A DNA stretch of 64,000 nt from G963677085 sp963677085 (GTDB taxonomy: Bacteria; Planctomycetota; Planctomycetia; Pirellulales; Thermoguttaceae): positions 62,001 to 126,000 of the forward strand of contig CAXXFH010000001.1 of the NCBI GenBank assembly GCA_963677085.2, given 5' to 3'. Positions 51,354-58,796 of the stretch are shown piece after piece; the first letter of the stretch is position 1; every line of letters begins with the position of its first letter. The notes beneath the pieces were generated by a model. That model made no database searches. It saw nothing but the letters and a program-made list of their open reading frames with translations, and was not told where the DNA came from. The translations under genes and the position numbers were made by a program.

Positions 51354-52619
51354 ATGTGGATGTCGACACGGAGTCTTGCGACGATCTTCTTTGGCACTGC
51401 TGCCCTGTTGGCGGCGTCGACCGCCCAGGCCCAGCGCGATTTCATCACCGGCGAACCCTATCGCCCCCAAGCCTCGGCCGCCGCAACCGCGCGGGCGAAC
51501 TGGCAGCAACGCGTGTTGCAGTCGGGCCAGCGGCCAACCGCGACCGAGCAGTCTTCCGGCTCCGCCTCGAAGTTTCGGATGGTGTCGACCGGCGGGGGAA
51601 TGGCCGGGGGTGCCGTGGAAGCGGACGGAATGGTTTTTGACGAAGCCTACGAAGGCGACGGAGTCGTCTACTCGCAGGAAGCGGGCGTGCCGATGGGCGA
51701 TGGTCCCATGGTCGCGGAAAACTTCGGAGGTTGCTCCGCAGCATGTGGTGGTTGCGGACAGTGTGATGGCGGCTTTGGATGCGATGGAAGCGGGTATCCT
51801 TGCGGGCCGGGTCACGATTGTTACGGTCTGAGGTACATCAACATGCGGGAGAGTTGGTGGGCCAGTAACATGACCATCATGGCAGGTGTCCAAGGCTTCA
51901 AGGGACCGGTCGATCAGGGTCGCAACGGCAACTTCGGTCTACACGAAGGTCTCAATTTCGGCGGTGCCCTGGGCTTGCGAGACATCGGTTACCAAGTCGG
52001 CCTGCTAGGCGTGCACAGTAATTTCTCCGGCGACCGGTCGGCTGGCTACATCCGTCGCGGCGACCGAAACCAACTCTTCTTTACGACAGGTCTCTTCCGC
52101 CGTGCCCTGTACGGTGGATTTCAATGGGGTATTGCCGTCGACTTGGTACGTGACAACTACTACGAGAACTCCAACCTCGCCCAATTGCGAACCGAGACCA
52201 GTTTCGTGCGAAGCGATTGTTGCGAGATCGGGTACTACGGGGCCTACGGGCTTCGCACCGACCGCGTGATCGACGGTAATCTCGATCCGACCGACATGTT
52301 TGCCATCTTCTACCGCCGCTACCTGCCCTCGGGCGGTGAAGGCCGTTTCTGGGGTGGTTTCACGGGCAGCGGCGACGGCATTATCGGTGGCGACCTGCGA
52401 GTGCCGCTGGGATGCAGTTGGGCGATCGAAAACCAGGTGAACTACCTGATCCCGAAGGAAGGTAGCGGCGTCGACGGGCAACAGAACGAATCGTGGGGCC
52501 TTACCGTTCACGTCGTGTGGTATGTAGGCCGCTCGGCCGAGTGTGCCAAGGCCAGCCCCTTCCGGCCGATGTTCAATGTGGCCGACAACACACTGTTCAT
52601 GCTCGATCGGCTACGCTAG
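51354..52619 (+). CDS. DUF6666-like secreted beta-barrel protein
   Basis: 421 residues from ATG 51354. A signal peptide (SLATIFFGTAALLAASTAQAQ) is followed by a Gly/Ala-rich linker and a Cys-rich knot (CSAACGGCGQCDGGFGCDG and PCGPGHDC, near 145-175). A barrel-like domain of about 250 residues follows (NMTIMAGVQGFKGPVDQG, NFGLHEGLNFGGALG, GYQVGLLGVHSNFSGD, ending HVVWYVGRS). It resembles the DUF6666 outer-membrane family of planctomycetes. Function unknown, envelope location likely. Confidence 0.75.
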   Translation: MWMSTRSLATIFFGTAALLAASTAQAQRDFITGEPYRPQASAAATARANWQQRVLQSGQRPTATEQSSGSASKFRMVSTGGGMAGGAVEADGMVFDEAYEGDGVVYSQEAGVPMGDGPMVAENFGGCSAACGGCGQCDGGFGCDGSGYPCGPGHDCYGLRYINMRESWWASNMTIMAGVQGFKGPVDQGRNGNFGLHEGLNFGGALGLRDIGYQVGLLGVHSNFSGDRSAGYIRRGDRNQLFFTTGLFRRALYGGFQWGIAVDLVRDNYYENSNLAQLRTETSFVRSDCCEIGYYGAYGLRTDRVIDGNLDPTDMFAIFYRRYLPSGGEGRFWGGFTGSGDGIIGGDLRVPLGCSWAIENQVNYLIPKEGSGVDGQQNESWGLTVHVVWYVGRSAECAKASPFRPMFNVADNTLFMLDRLR

Positions 52620-52758
52620 TCGACCGACGCATCTGGATACGTTGGGTATGGGGAAATCGGGGTCGCATGGGTGGCCCCGATTTCGTTTCGTGTCGAACGG
52701 CGTTTCGATCGACGGTTCCTCGAACGCCTTGTGCGGCTTGGCCTCGATCGGCATCTGC

Positions 52759-54651
52759 TCAAGATGCGTCTGCCTGGGGCTCAGAATCCTTCGGCGTGGG
52801 GGTTTGTTGCTCGGAGGGCTCTTCTTCTTCCTTTTCGTTTTCGTTCTTTGCGGCGGGCTCTTCGGTCGGGGGTGGCGTTTCTTGCGGCGACGGTTGTGGG
52901 GCTGGCTCCGGTTTTTTCGTTTTCTTGTCCGGGCCTTCTTCCGAAGCTTTCTTGCCCTCGTCGGACTTGGCGGCATCTAAAGGAACCGCCGTAACCGGCG
53001 CCACCTTGGCCGCAATCTTCACACGATCTGGGCTCAAGCGTCCCGACATGAGATCATACATCAGCCCGATCAATACGTCGGTGGGAACACAATACGTTTC
53101 CACTCGACCACCTCGGGCAATGTTTACGCCAACGACCTTGCCGTCGAGGTCGACCAAAGGACCGCCGCAGTCGTCGGGATGGAGGACCGTGTCGTGCTGC
53201 AGCACTAAGGGAAAGTCGTCGCGCCGTTTGCTCACTCCCACACCGAGCGCGTTTTGCATTTCGCGCTTTCGGGTGGCCGGAGAATTCAGTTTGGCCAGTT
53301 TCACCTCGATCTTGAGCGTCTCATCGCCTCGCTTCACCCGCAGTTTCACGACTTCGCCCGGCCGGTGCTTGCGGACCTTTTCGACGAGTGATTTCGGGTT
53401 GACCACTGGTTTTCCGTTGAGATGCGTGATGATGTCGTTTGGCTGTAGTCCCGCCGCGTCTGCCGGACTTTTGGGGAGCACTTTTTCCACCTCGGCCACT
53501 TCGCTATCGGAGGTCAGTGCGATACCGATGACACCGGCAATCGGTGGAATGCGGCGTCGCGGCACACTAACGACACCCAATGCCAACGGTTCGTCGGCAA
53601 CACCCGGCGCAACTACCCATTGCCCCACGTCGGGTTTCCGACGGCTCCACGCAATCTCGGGCAACCCGCTCGCGTCGACCTTGAGCATCGCCAGATCGAA
53701 GGCCGGATGGATTCCCACAATACGCGCCGGCAACTCGCGATCGTCGTGGAGTTTGCACGCAATGACGCCGTTCAACTCGCTGGCCTTGGTCACGATCCAA
53801 CCGTCCGGACCGACGATCGTCCCCAGTACCGCATCCTCACCATCGCATTTTACACGAACGACACATTCGTCTACTGCATCGATTACACCTTGCAGTGCCG
53901 ATTTCAATTCGGTGCTGTCGCGTCCGGGCGTTTGGGTTTCCCAGAGTTCACCGTTTGCCAAACGGTCCCAGTTGTCGAGAAACAGGCGAGTGGGGACATG
54001 GAAGTTCATCGTGGTCGAACCACCGATTCGGCTGTTGATACCGATGACTTGACCCTGCAGATCGAACAACGGCCCGCCGGAGTCGCCTCCGACCAAAGGG
54101 CAATCGGTTTGGAGTACTTCGTCGTGGGTGACAAGAATGCGGCCAACCCGAACGACTGGCGGTCGGCCGGGTTGGTAGCCCAGGGGATGCCCGAGGGCAA
54201 TGCACCAGTCGCCGGCCGGGGGTGTGTCGTGCGGCCCTCGTGCGGCGAAAGGCCACTTACCTTCGTCGGTGATTTTCATCAGGCCAGCATCGACCGATTT
54301 AAAAATTCCAAGCGTCTCACCTTGGATCGAACGCCCGTCGTGCAGGAAAAAGGTAACTTTCTGGCCGGGTTTTCCTGCCACATGACCAGCCGTCATCACG
54401 TAACCGTCTTCGCTCACAATAACGCCGCTGCCACGGACGGCGCCGATTTGCACGCCCACCGTACATCGAACGAGTTTGTCGGTGATCGCGCGGACCTTGG
54501 CCCCGACCTGCCGAAGTTCCTCTAGCGGCTGCGGCGTTTGCTCGGTTGCCAGAACGGCCGAAGACGGCAACGGCAACCACGCTAGACCAACGAGCAGCAT
54601 CGCCGCAACAACAACGAGGCGAAACGGGAGGAACTGATTACGACGTGGCAT
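52759..54651 (-). CDS. HtrA-like serine protease with two trypsin-like domains and a PDZ domain
   Basis: 630 residues from ATG 54651, which follows AAGGAG. A signal peptide or anchor (LVVVAAMLLVGLAWLPLPSSAVLA) leads to a first trypsin-like domain with His90 (TAGHVAG), Asp121 (VDAGLMKI) and Ser191 (GGDSGGPL): a complete triad. A second trypsin-like domain has no His at the expected place and a Cys495 (DDCGGPL) instead of Ser. A PDZ domain (AGLQPNDIITHLNGKPV) lies between the halves of the second domain. A Glu/Pro/Lys-rich tail closes it. Periplasmic protein quality control is inferred. Confidence 0.85.
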   Translation of the reverse strand: MPRRNQFLPFRLVVVAAMLLVGLAWLPLPSSAVLATEQTPQPLEELRQVGAKVRAITDKLVRCTVGVQIGAVRGSGVIVSEDGYVMTAGHVAGKPGQKVTFFLHDGRSIQGETLGIFKSVDAGLMKITDEGKWPFAARGPHDTPPAGDWCIALGHPLGYQPGRPPVVRVGRILVTHDEVLQTDCPLVGGDSGGPLFDLQGQVIGINSRIGGSTTMNFHVPTRLFLDNWDRLANGELWETQTPGRDSTELKSALQGVIDAVDECVVRVKCDGEDAVLGTIVGPDGWIVTKASELNGVIACKLHDDRELPARIVGIHPAFDLAMLKVDASGLPEIAWSRRKPDVGQWVVAPGVADEPLALGVVSVPRRRIPPIAGVIGIALTSDSEVAEVEKVLPKSPADAAGLQPNDIITHLNGKPVVNPKSLVEKVRKHRPGEVVKLRVKRGDETLKIEVKLAKLNSPATRKREMQNALGVGVSKRRDDFPLVLQHDTVLHPDDCGGPLVDLDGKVVGVNIARGGRVETYCVPTDVLIGLMYDLMSGRLSPDRVKIAAKVAPVTAVPLDAAKSDEGKKASEEGPDKKTKKPEPAPQPSPQETPPPTEEPAAKNENEKEEEEPSEQQTPTPKDSEPQADAS

Positions 54652-54840
54652 CGGCGGTTCTCCTTGCGACAAGTCGCCACGGTAGCCGACTATCGTGGCG
54701 TTATGCAGGGCCGACAGCCCAAGAGAGAATGAAGTGAACCTTCATTATGCTTGGAGATTCCTCGGCGGCAACCGGTGGTCGTGCCAACGTGGCGAACCGC
54801 TCGACGGTAGGCGTGTGTGCCCGCGATACCGTTAAAATCG

Positions 54841-54866
54841 GTGCCCCCTTGCGGAGGTGGGGGCAC
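54841..54866. other. strong hairpin in the divergent region
   Basis: GTGCCCCC (54841-54848) pairs perfectly with GGGGGCAC (54859-54866). It lies between the divergent protease and MscS genes and has no T-run, so a regulatory or 5'-UTR role is more likely than termination. Confidence 0.5.
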
Positions 54867-54902
54867 TTGCTGGATTGCTCGAATGGACTAAGATCCAGTG
54901 CT

Positions 54903-56504
54903 ATGAGAACATCAAGACGCACACGGGGCAGCAGGGCCGCCAACCAAACGGTGTTACCGTACCCTTACCAAAATCCGCTTTCGATGGGTGCTGACATTTT
55001 TGCTGAAAAATCAGACTTCTACACGTTAGAAATACGGGCATCAGAGCTTGTGACCAAATGGGAGCGTTATCCCAGCAGGCCCCCGAAATTCGGCCGAATT
55101 CGTGTCGGGTGCGTGCGATTGGCCCGTTTTTGTTGCAGGCTTTCGTTGTTCGTTTTTGTCGCCGCGTTGGCGATTACAGAATTAAGTTCCTCGCCGTTGA
55201 TGGCGCAAGAGTCGGCTCCAGCGGCCGAGACGCCACCAGACGCCGGGGCGAAACTCTCGCTTACCAACCTTCCCGGATTGGGAAGTCCCGGCAAGGTCGC
55301 CGACGCGGCGCTGCCCAAATCCGGCGACACGTTCCAGGACGGAGCGTCTTATCTGGATAGTCTCAATCTGCCCGGTGTTTTTGCCCAAAACTCATGGGTT
55401 GAATGGGGAATTCTTCTGCTGGCCATCTTCGTCGGCTTGTTGTGCGGCAAGATTACCCAGTGGGTGCTCGGCCGAATCGCCCAGCGTTTGTCGCGCAAAG
55501 GTTCTCGTATCCGGGCACAAATTCCCAAGGATCTCGTCGGGCCCGCCAAGCTTGTGTTTTTGACCATTGGCTTGGCCGTGGGGTTGGCCAATATCAAGGG
55601 TATGAGCGATCCGCTACAGACGTTTTGGGCTAAGACACTGCTATTGCTCTACACGATTGCTTTCTTTTGGTATGCATTTAACCTGATCGGGATTGTGGAT
55701 ATCTGGCTCCGGCGGGCGATGTCGCGCACCGAACTGGGGCGCGATCAGCAGTTTCAACAACTCGTGCCGCTGATTCGCAAAACCTTGCGTATCTTCTTGG
55801 TGGTCGTTGCGGTGATGGTCATTGCCCAATCGGTCTTCGATCAGAACATCGGGGCGTGGCTGGCTGGGCTCGGAATCGCCGGTTTGGCTGTTTCCTTGGC
55901 CGCCCAAGACTCGCTGAAGAACCTTTTCGGCTCGATCACGATCATCTTCGACCGTCCGTTCCAGGTTGGCGAGCGCATCGTCCACGGCGGATACGATGGC
56001 ATTGTCGAAGAAATCGGTTTTCGTTCGACGAAGGTCCGTACCTTGACCGGCCATTTGGTCACGATCCCGAATGCCAATATCGTAAACGACCCGGTGGAGA
56101 ATATTGGCCGGCGCAAGTCGATTCGTCGCCTGATGAACGTGACGATCACTTACGACACCCCGCGAGAGAAAATCGAACAGGCCGTACAGATTCTTCGCGA
56201 CATCCTCGAAGAAGAAGGGCTCCGCGAGCCTATTCATGCGACTATCGACGGCGATGAGTTTCCTCCTCGGGTTTACTTCAGCGATTACAACTCCGAAAGC
56301 CTGAACATTCTCGTGATCTACTGGTATGCCCCGGCCACCTACTGGGATTACATGGATCACGCGCAGCGCCTGAATTTGCGTATCTTCGAGGAGTATGACA
56401 AAGCCGGCATCGAGTTTGCCTTCCCCACACAGACTCTCTACCTGGCCGGCGACCCGAAACGCGAACTGGTCGTTAAAATGCTGGGCAAGGACCTGGCCGA
56501 ATAG
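54903..56504 (+). CDS. MscS-family mechanosensitive ion channel
   Basis: 533 residues if the start is ATG 54903. Candidate starts also exist at 54747, 54984 and 55113, none with a good ribosome-binding site. A signal/TM stretch (CRLSLFVFVAALAITELSSS) precedes a Pro/Ala-rich region, then three or four TM helices (WGILLLAIFVGLLCGKITQW, LVFLTIGLAVGLANI, LLLLYTIAFFWYAFNLIGIVDI). The pore-lining segment and MscS core follow (IGAWLAGLGIAGLAVSLAAQDSLKNLFGSITIIFDRPFQVG with the beta domain after it, split in motifs here). It releases solutes on hypo-osmotic shock in the inner membrane. Confidence 0.88.
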   Translation: MRTSRRTRGSRAANQTVLPYPYQNPLSMGADIFAEKSDFYTLEIRASELVTKWERYPSRPPKFGRIRVGCVRLARFCCRLSLFVFVAALAITELSSSPLMAQESAPAAETPPDAGAKLSLTNLPGLGSPGKVADAALPKSGDTFQDGASYLDSLNLPGVFAQNSWVEWGILLLAIFVGLLCGKITQWVLGRIAQRLSRKGSRIRAQIPKDLVGPAKLVFLTIGLAVGLANIKGMSDPLQTFWAKTLLLLYTIAFFWYAFNLIGIVDIWLRRAMSRTELGRDQQFQQLVPLIRKTLRIFLVVVAVMVIAQSVFDQNIGAWLAGLGIAGLAVSLAAQDSLKNLFGSITIIFDRPFQVGERIVHGGYDGIVEEIGFRSTKVRTLTGHLVTIPNANIVNDPVENIGRRKSIRRLMNVTITYDTPREKIEQAVQILRDILEEEGLREPIHATIDGDEFPPRVYFSDYNSESLNILVIYWYAPATYWDYMDHAQRLNLRIFEEYDKAGIEFAFPTQTLYLAGDPKRELVVKMLGKDLAE

Positions 56505-56541
56505 ACGCTTTTTCCAGTGTCCTGCTATCTTCGACGCCCGT

Positions 56542-57084
56542 ATGCCTGACCCTTCGCCGGTACATCCTGCAGCCTTATCCGCCGACCGGCTTCTGGCTTC
56601 CTGCGATATCCACAACACGCGGCGCAGCGGGCCGGGCGGTCAACATCGCAATAAGGTCGAGACGGCCGTCGTGATAACGCACCGTCCGACCGGCGTCGCC
56701 GCCGAAGCCAACGAACGCCGCAGCCAGGCCGAAAACCGAGCGGTAGCCGTTTTCCGACTCCGTGTGAATCTTGCTTTGGCGGTGCGCAGTCCGATGTGTG
56801 CCCAACGAATCGCAAGCGGGACGCAGGAAAACTTTCCCACGTCACTATGGCAATCGCGTTGCGCCGGAGCGCGGATATCGGTGAGCCCTACCCACGACGA
56901 CTTTCCTGCAATACTGGCCGAGGCCCTCGACACAATCCACGCCACCGAAGCCGACGTTGCCCGGGCGGCAGAATTCCTCGCCTGCACGAGTTCGCAATTG
57001 GTCAAGTTCCTGAAGAAAGAACCGCGGGCACTCATGTTGGTGAATCGCTGGCGGGCAGATCGCCAGTTGCACGGGCTGCGGTGA
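56542..57084 (+). CDS. peptide-chain-release-factor-like protein with GGQ motif
   Basis: 180 residues from ATG 56542. RF-1 domain: RRSGPGGQHRNKVETAVVIT with Gly32-Gly33-Gln34, followed by HRPTGVAAEANERRSQAENR. There is no stop-codon recognition domain, so it is not RF1 or RF2. It is closer to ArfB/ICT1-type hydrolases, which rescue stalled ribosomes. The C-terminal helical region (ILAEALDTIHATEADVARAAEFL, SSQLVKFLKKEPRALMLVNRW) is unlike the ArfB basic tail. It begins 38 bp after the MscS stop. Confidence 0.85.
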   Translation: MPDPSPVHPAALSADRLLASCDIHNTRRSGPGGQHRNKVETAVVITHRPTGVAAEANERRSQAENRAVAVFRLRVNLALAVRSPMCAQRIASGTQENFPTSLWQSRCAGARISVSPTHDDFPAILAEALDTIHATEADVARAAEFLACTSSQLVKFLKKEPRALMLVNRWRADRQLHGLR

Positions 57085-57143
57085 CGCTTGCTGTTGCAGC
57101 TTTGCCGACCGTTCAACAGATTTGCAGGCACCAACGAAAAGGA

Positions 57144-57566
57144 TCAAGCACCAGCAAATCCCTGCCGTGGTTTTGTAGAGGTCTGGCTCCGTTGGTGTAT
57201 TTGTGCGGCAGCCGCGTCGGCCACTACTTCCTCCAAGGCGGCGATGTACTCGGCGAATCGCTGGCGTCCCTTCGGCGTAAGGCGTACGTGGGTTTGAGGA
57301 CGCGATCCCTGCTGCTGTCTTGCCACGTCGACGAGCTGATCGTCGGCCAGCACTTTGAGGTGACGATTCAAATTGCCGTCGGTCAGGTTGCAGAGTTCCT
57401 TCAGGTCGCCAAAGGAGAGCCCTTTGGTGTGGGCAACCAACGAGGCCATGATTCCCAGGCGAGCCTTTTCGTGGATGACGCGCTGCAGCCCATCGTACGA
57501 GAAACGCCCCGTTTCTGGCACGGGTGCCGAAGTGTCTCGCGGTTTTTTGTGGTGTTTCTTGCCCAT
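57144..57566 (-). CDS. winged-helix transcriptional regulator
   Basis: 140 residues. FSYDGLQRVIHEKARLGIMASLV, LSFGDLKELCNLTDGNLNRHL, KVLADDQLVDVARQQQGSRP and THVRLTPKGRQRFAEYI form an HTH_34/MarR-like winged helix, with a basic N-terminus and an Ala/Gln-rich C-terminus. It probably represses the membrane-protein gene upstream on the same strand (60-bp gap), a common pair arrangement. No ligand-binding domain seen. Confidence 0.8.
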   Translation of the reverse strand: MGKKHHKKPRDTSAPVPETGRFSYDGLQRVIHEKARLGIMASLVAHTKGLSFGDLKELCNLTDGNLNRHLKVLADDQLVDVARQQQGSRPQTHVRLTPKGRQRFAEYIAALEEVVADAAAAQIHQRSQTSTKPRQGFAGA

Positions 57567-57626
57567 GGTTTTCTGTGTGTTTTCTTGAGAACCAGTTGCG
57601 GTTCGGCTGCCATAGTATGAGGGGAG

Positions 57627-58253
57627 TCAGGTCTCGGTCGAGGTGGTGTCGTGGCAACGTTCCAGCCGCAGGTAGAGGATCGCGGCGGCCAGCCCTTGTC
57701 CCGTGCCAAAGGTAATTCCCATTGCCCAGGGAGAAAAAGCCATGGGGCCCCGTGCCCACGCCAGACAGGCCACGCCAGCAACCAGATACCAAACGCCAAC
57801 CCAAAATGTCTCGGCCGGGAGAAGCCGGCACGAGGAAAATACTCCCAAAGCAAAGAACATTGGCCAAAGCCCCGGCAGCATCCACAACGATGATTCAGCG
57901 TAAATCGTCATCGCATAGGTCAACACGCCACCGGCTACCAGGCAGGGTAGAAATTGTTCCAAGGCCAATCGAGTGTGCTGACGGCTCAGTGCCGATGTGG
58001 ATCGTAAGGTGCGGTACGCCATTTCGGCCAGACAAGTCCCCAGACCACATATGGCCACGGCAATCCAAAGCGTCAGGTAGCTCGACGGCCGGTCGGCAGG
58101 CCGCGGGATTACCGTCGCTTGAACGACCGCGCCGACAACAGCAAGCAAGGCCGTCGTCGCGACCGTGGCCGATCGGTAGCCTCGAAAGGTCTCGGCCCTA
58201 GCAATTTGGGCCCGGATTTCGCCAATCTGGGCCAGTGCCTCATGAATTTGCAT
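57627..58253 (-). CDS. membrane protein paired with the winged-helix regulator
   Basis: 208 residues from ATG 58253, which has GGAGG 5 nt upstream. A soluble N-terminal helix (IHEALAQIGEIRAQIARAE) is followed by five or six membrane helices (TTALLAVVGAVVQATVI, YLTLWIAVAICGLGTCLAEM, FLPCLVAGGVLTYAMTI, LPGLWPMFFALGVFSSC and others). No transport family is recognised. Probably co-transcribed with the regulator, which is the second gene of the pair. Confidence 0.72.
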   Translation of the reverse strand: MQIHEALAQIGEIRAQIARAETFRGYRSATVATTALLAVVGAVVQATVIPRPADRPSSYLTLWIAVAICGLGTCLAEMAYRTLRSTSALSRQHTRLALEQFLPCLVAGGVLTYAMTIYAESSLWMLPGLWPMFFALGVFSSCRLLPAETFWVGVWYLVAGVACLAWARGPMAFSPWAMGITFGTGQGLAAAILYLRLERCHDTTSTET

Positions 58254-58796
58254 CGCGCCCTCCAGGTGCCAAGTCGCTGGGGACGAAACCTCAGCCTTTG
58301 CAATGCAAAGTATAACGGCGTCGTGGCCGGCCGTCAACTGTTTGTCTCTTTGGCTGTGCCTGCAAAGAATAATCGGGCGAGGTTTGCACCGCTTCGGTTT
58401 GCCTCGAACGTCGAATGGGGGGGTGGGGTTCCGTTGCCCTAGGGGCGACATCAAGCACGGCATTACCGCCTCGGGAAAATGGTGTCCGTATACGGGGGGC
58501 AAAAGAGTGCAATGCAACGAATGGGGCGGATATGCCGAATGCGTAGCTGGGGGGGCGGTGCTTCGGAGTAATTTTTACCGCCTATTTCTTTACAAATTCG
58601 GCGGACGTGATCAAAATAGTGGAACGCCTCCCCCCCGTGTTGGCGTATTTTGTGGCACGTAAATTGCGCGTAGCCAAATGGCCGGTTCCCTTCGGGTACC
58701 GGCCATGGGCTGTGTACCTACCAAAAATGGCGACATGCCAGCGATGACAACACCTGCATCCTCTGCCAATGGGTGTTGCCAGGGAGCCTGCAACCT
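58254..58796. other. divergent intergenic region
   Basis: 543 bp. Contains the hairpin 58680-58704 and a C-run (58628-58635). A GGAG-containing ribosome-binding site precedes ATG 58797. No other gene. Confidence 0.5.
58680..58704. other. hairpin in leader of the fusion gene
   Basis: GGCCGGT (58680-58686) pairs with ACCGGCC (58698-58704), with CCC/GGG pairing inside, ending about 92 bp upstream of the start codon. No T-run follows, so it is not a classical terminator. Confidence 0.45.

Noticed and set aside
52493..54052. Plus-strand open frame of 519 codons
   Set aside because: Ser/Pro/Thr-rich shadow of the HtrA-like protease on the minus strand.
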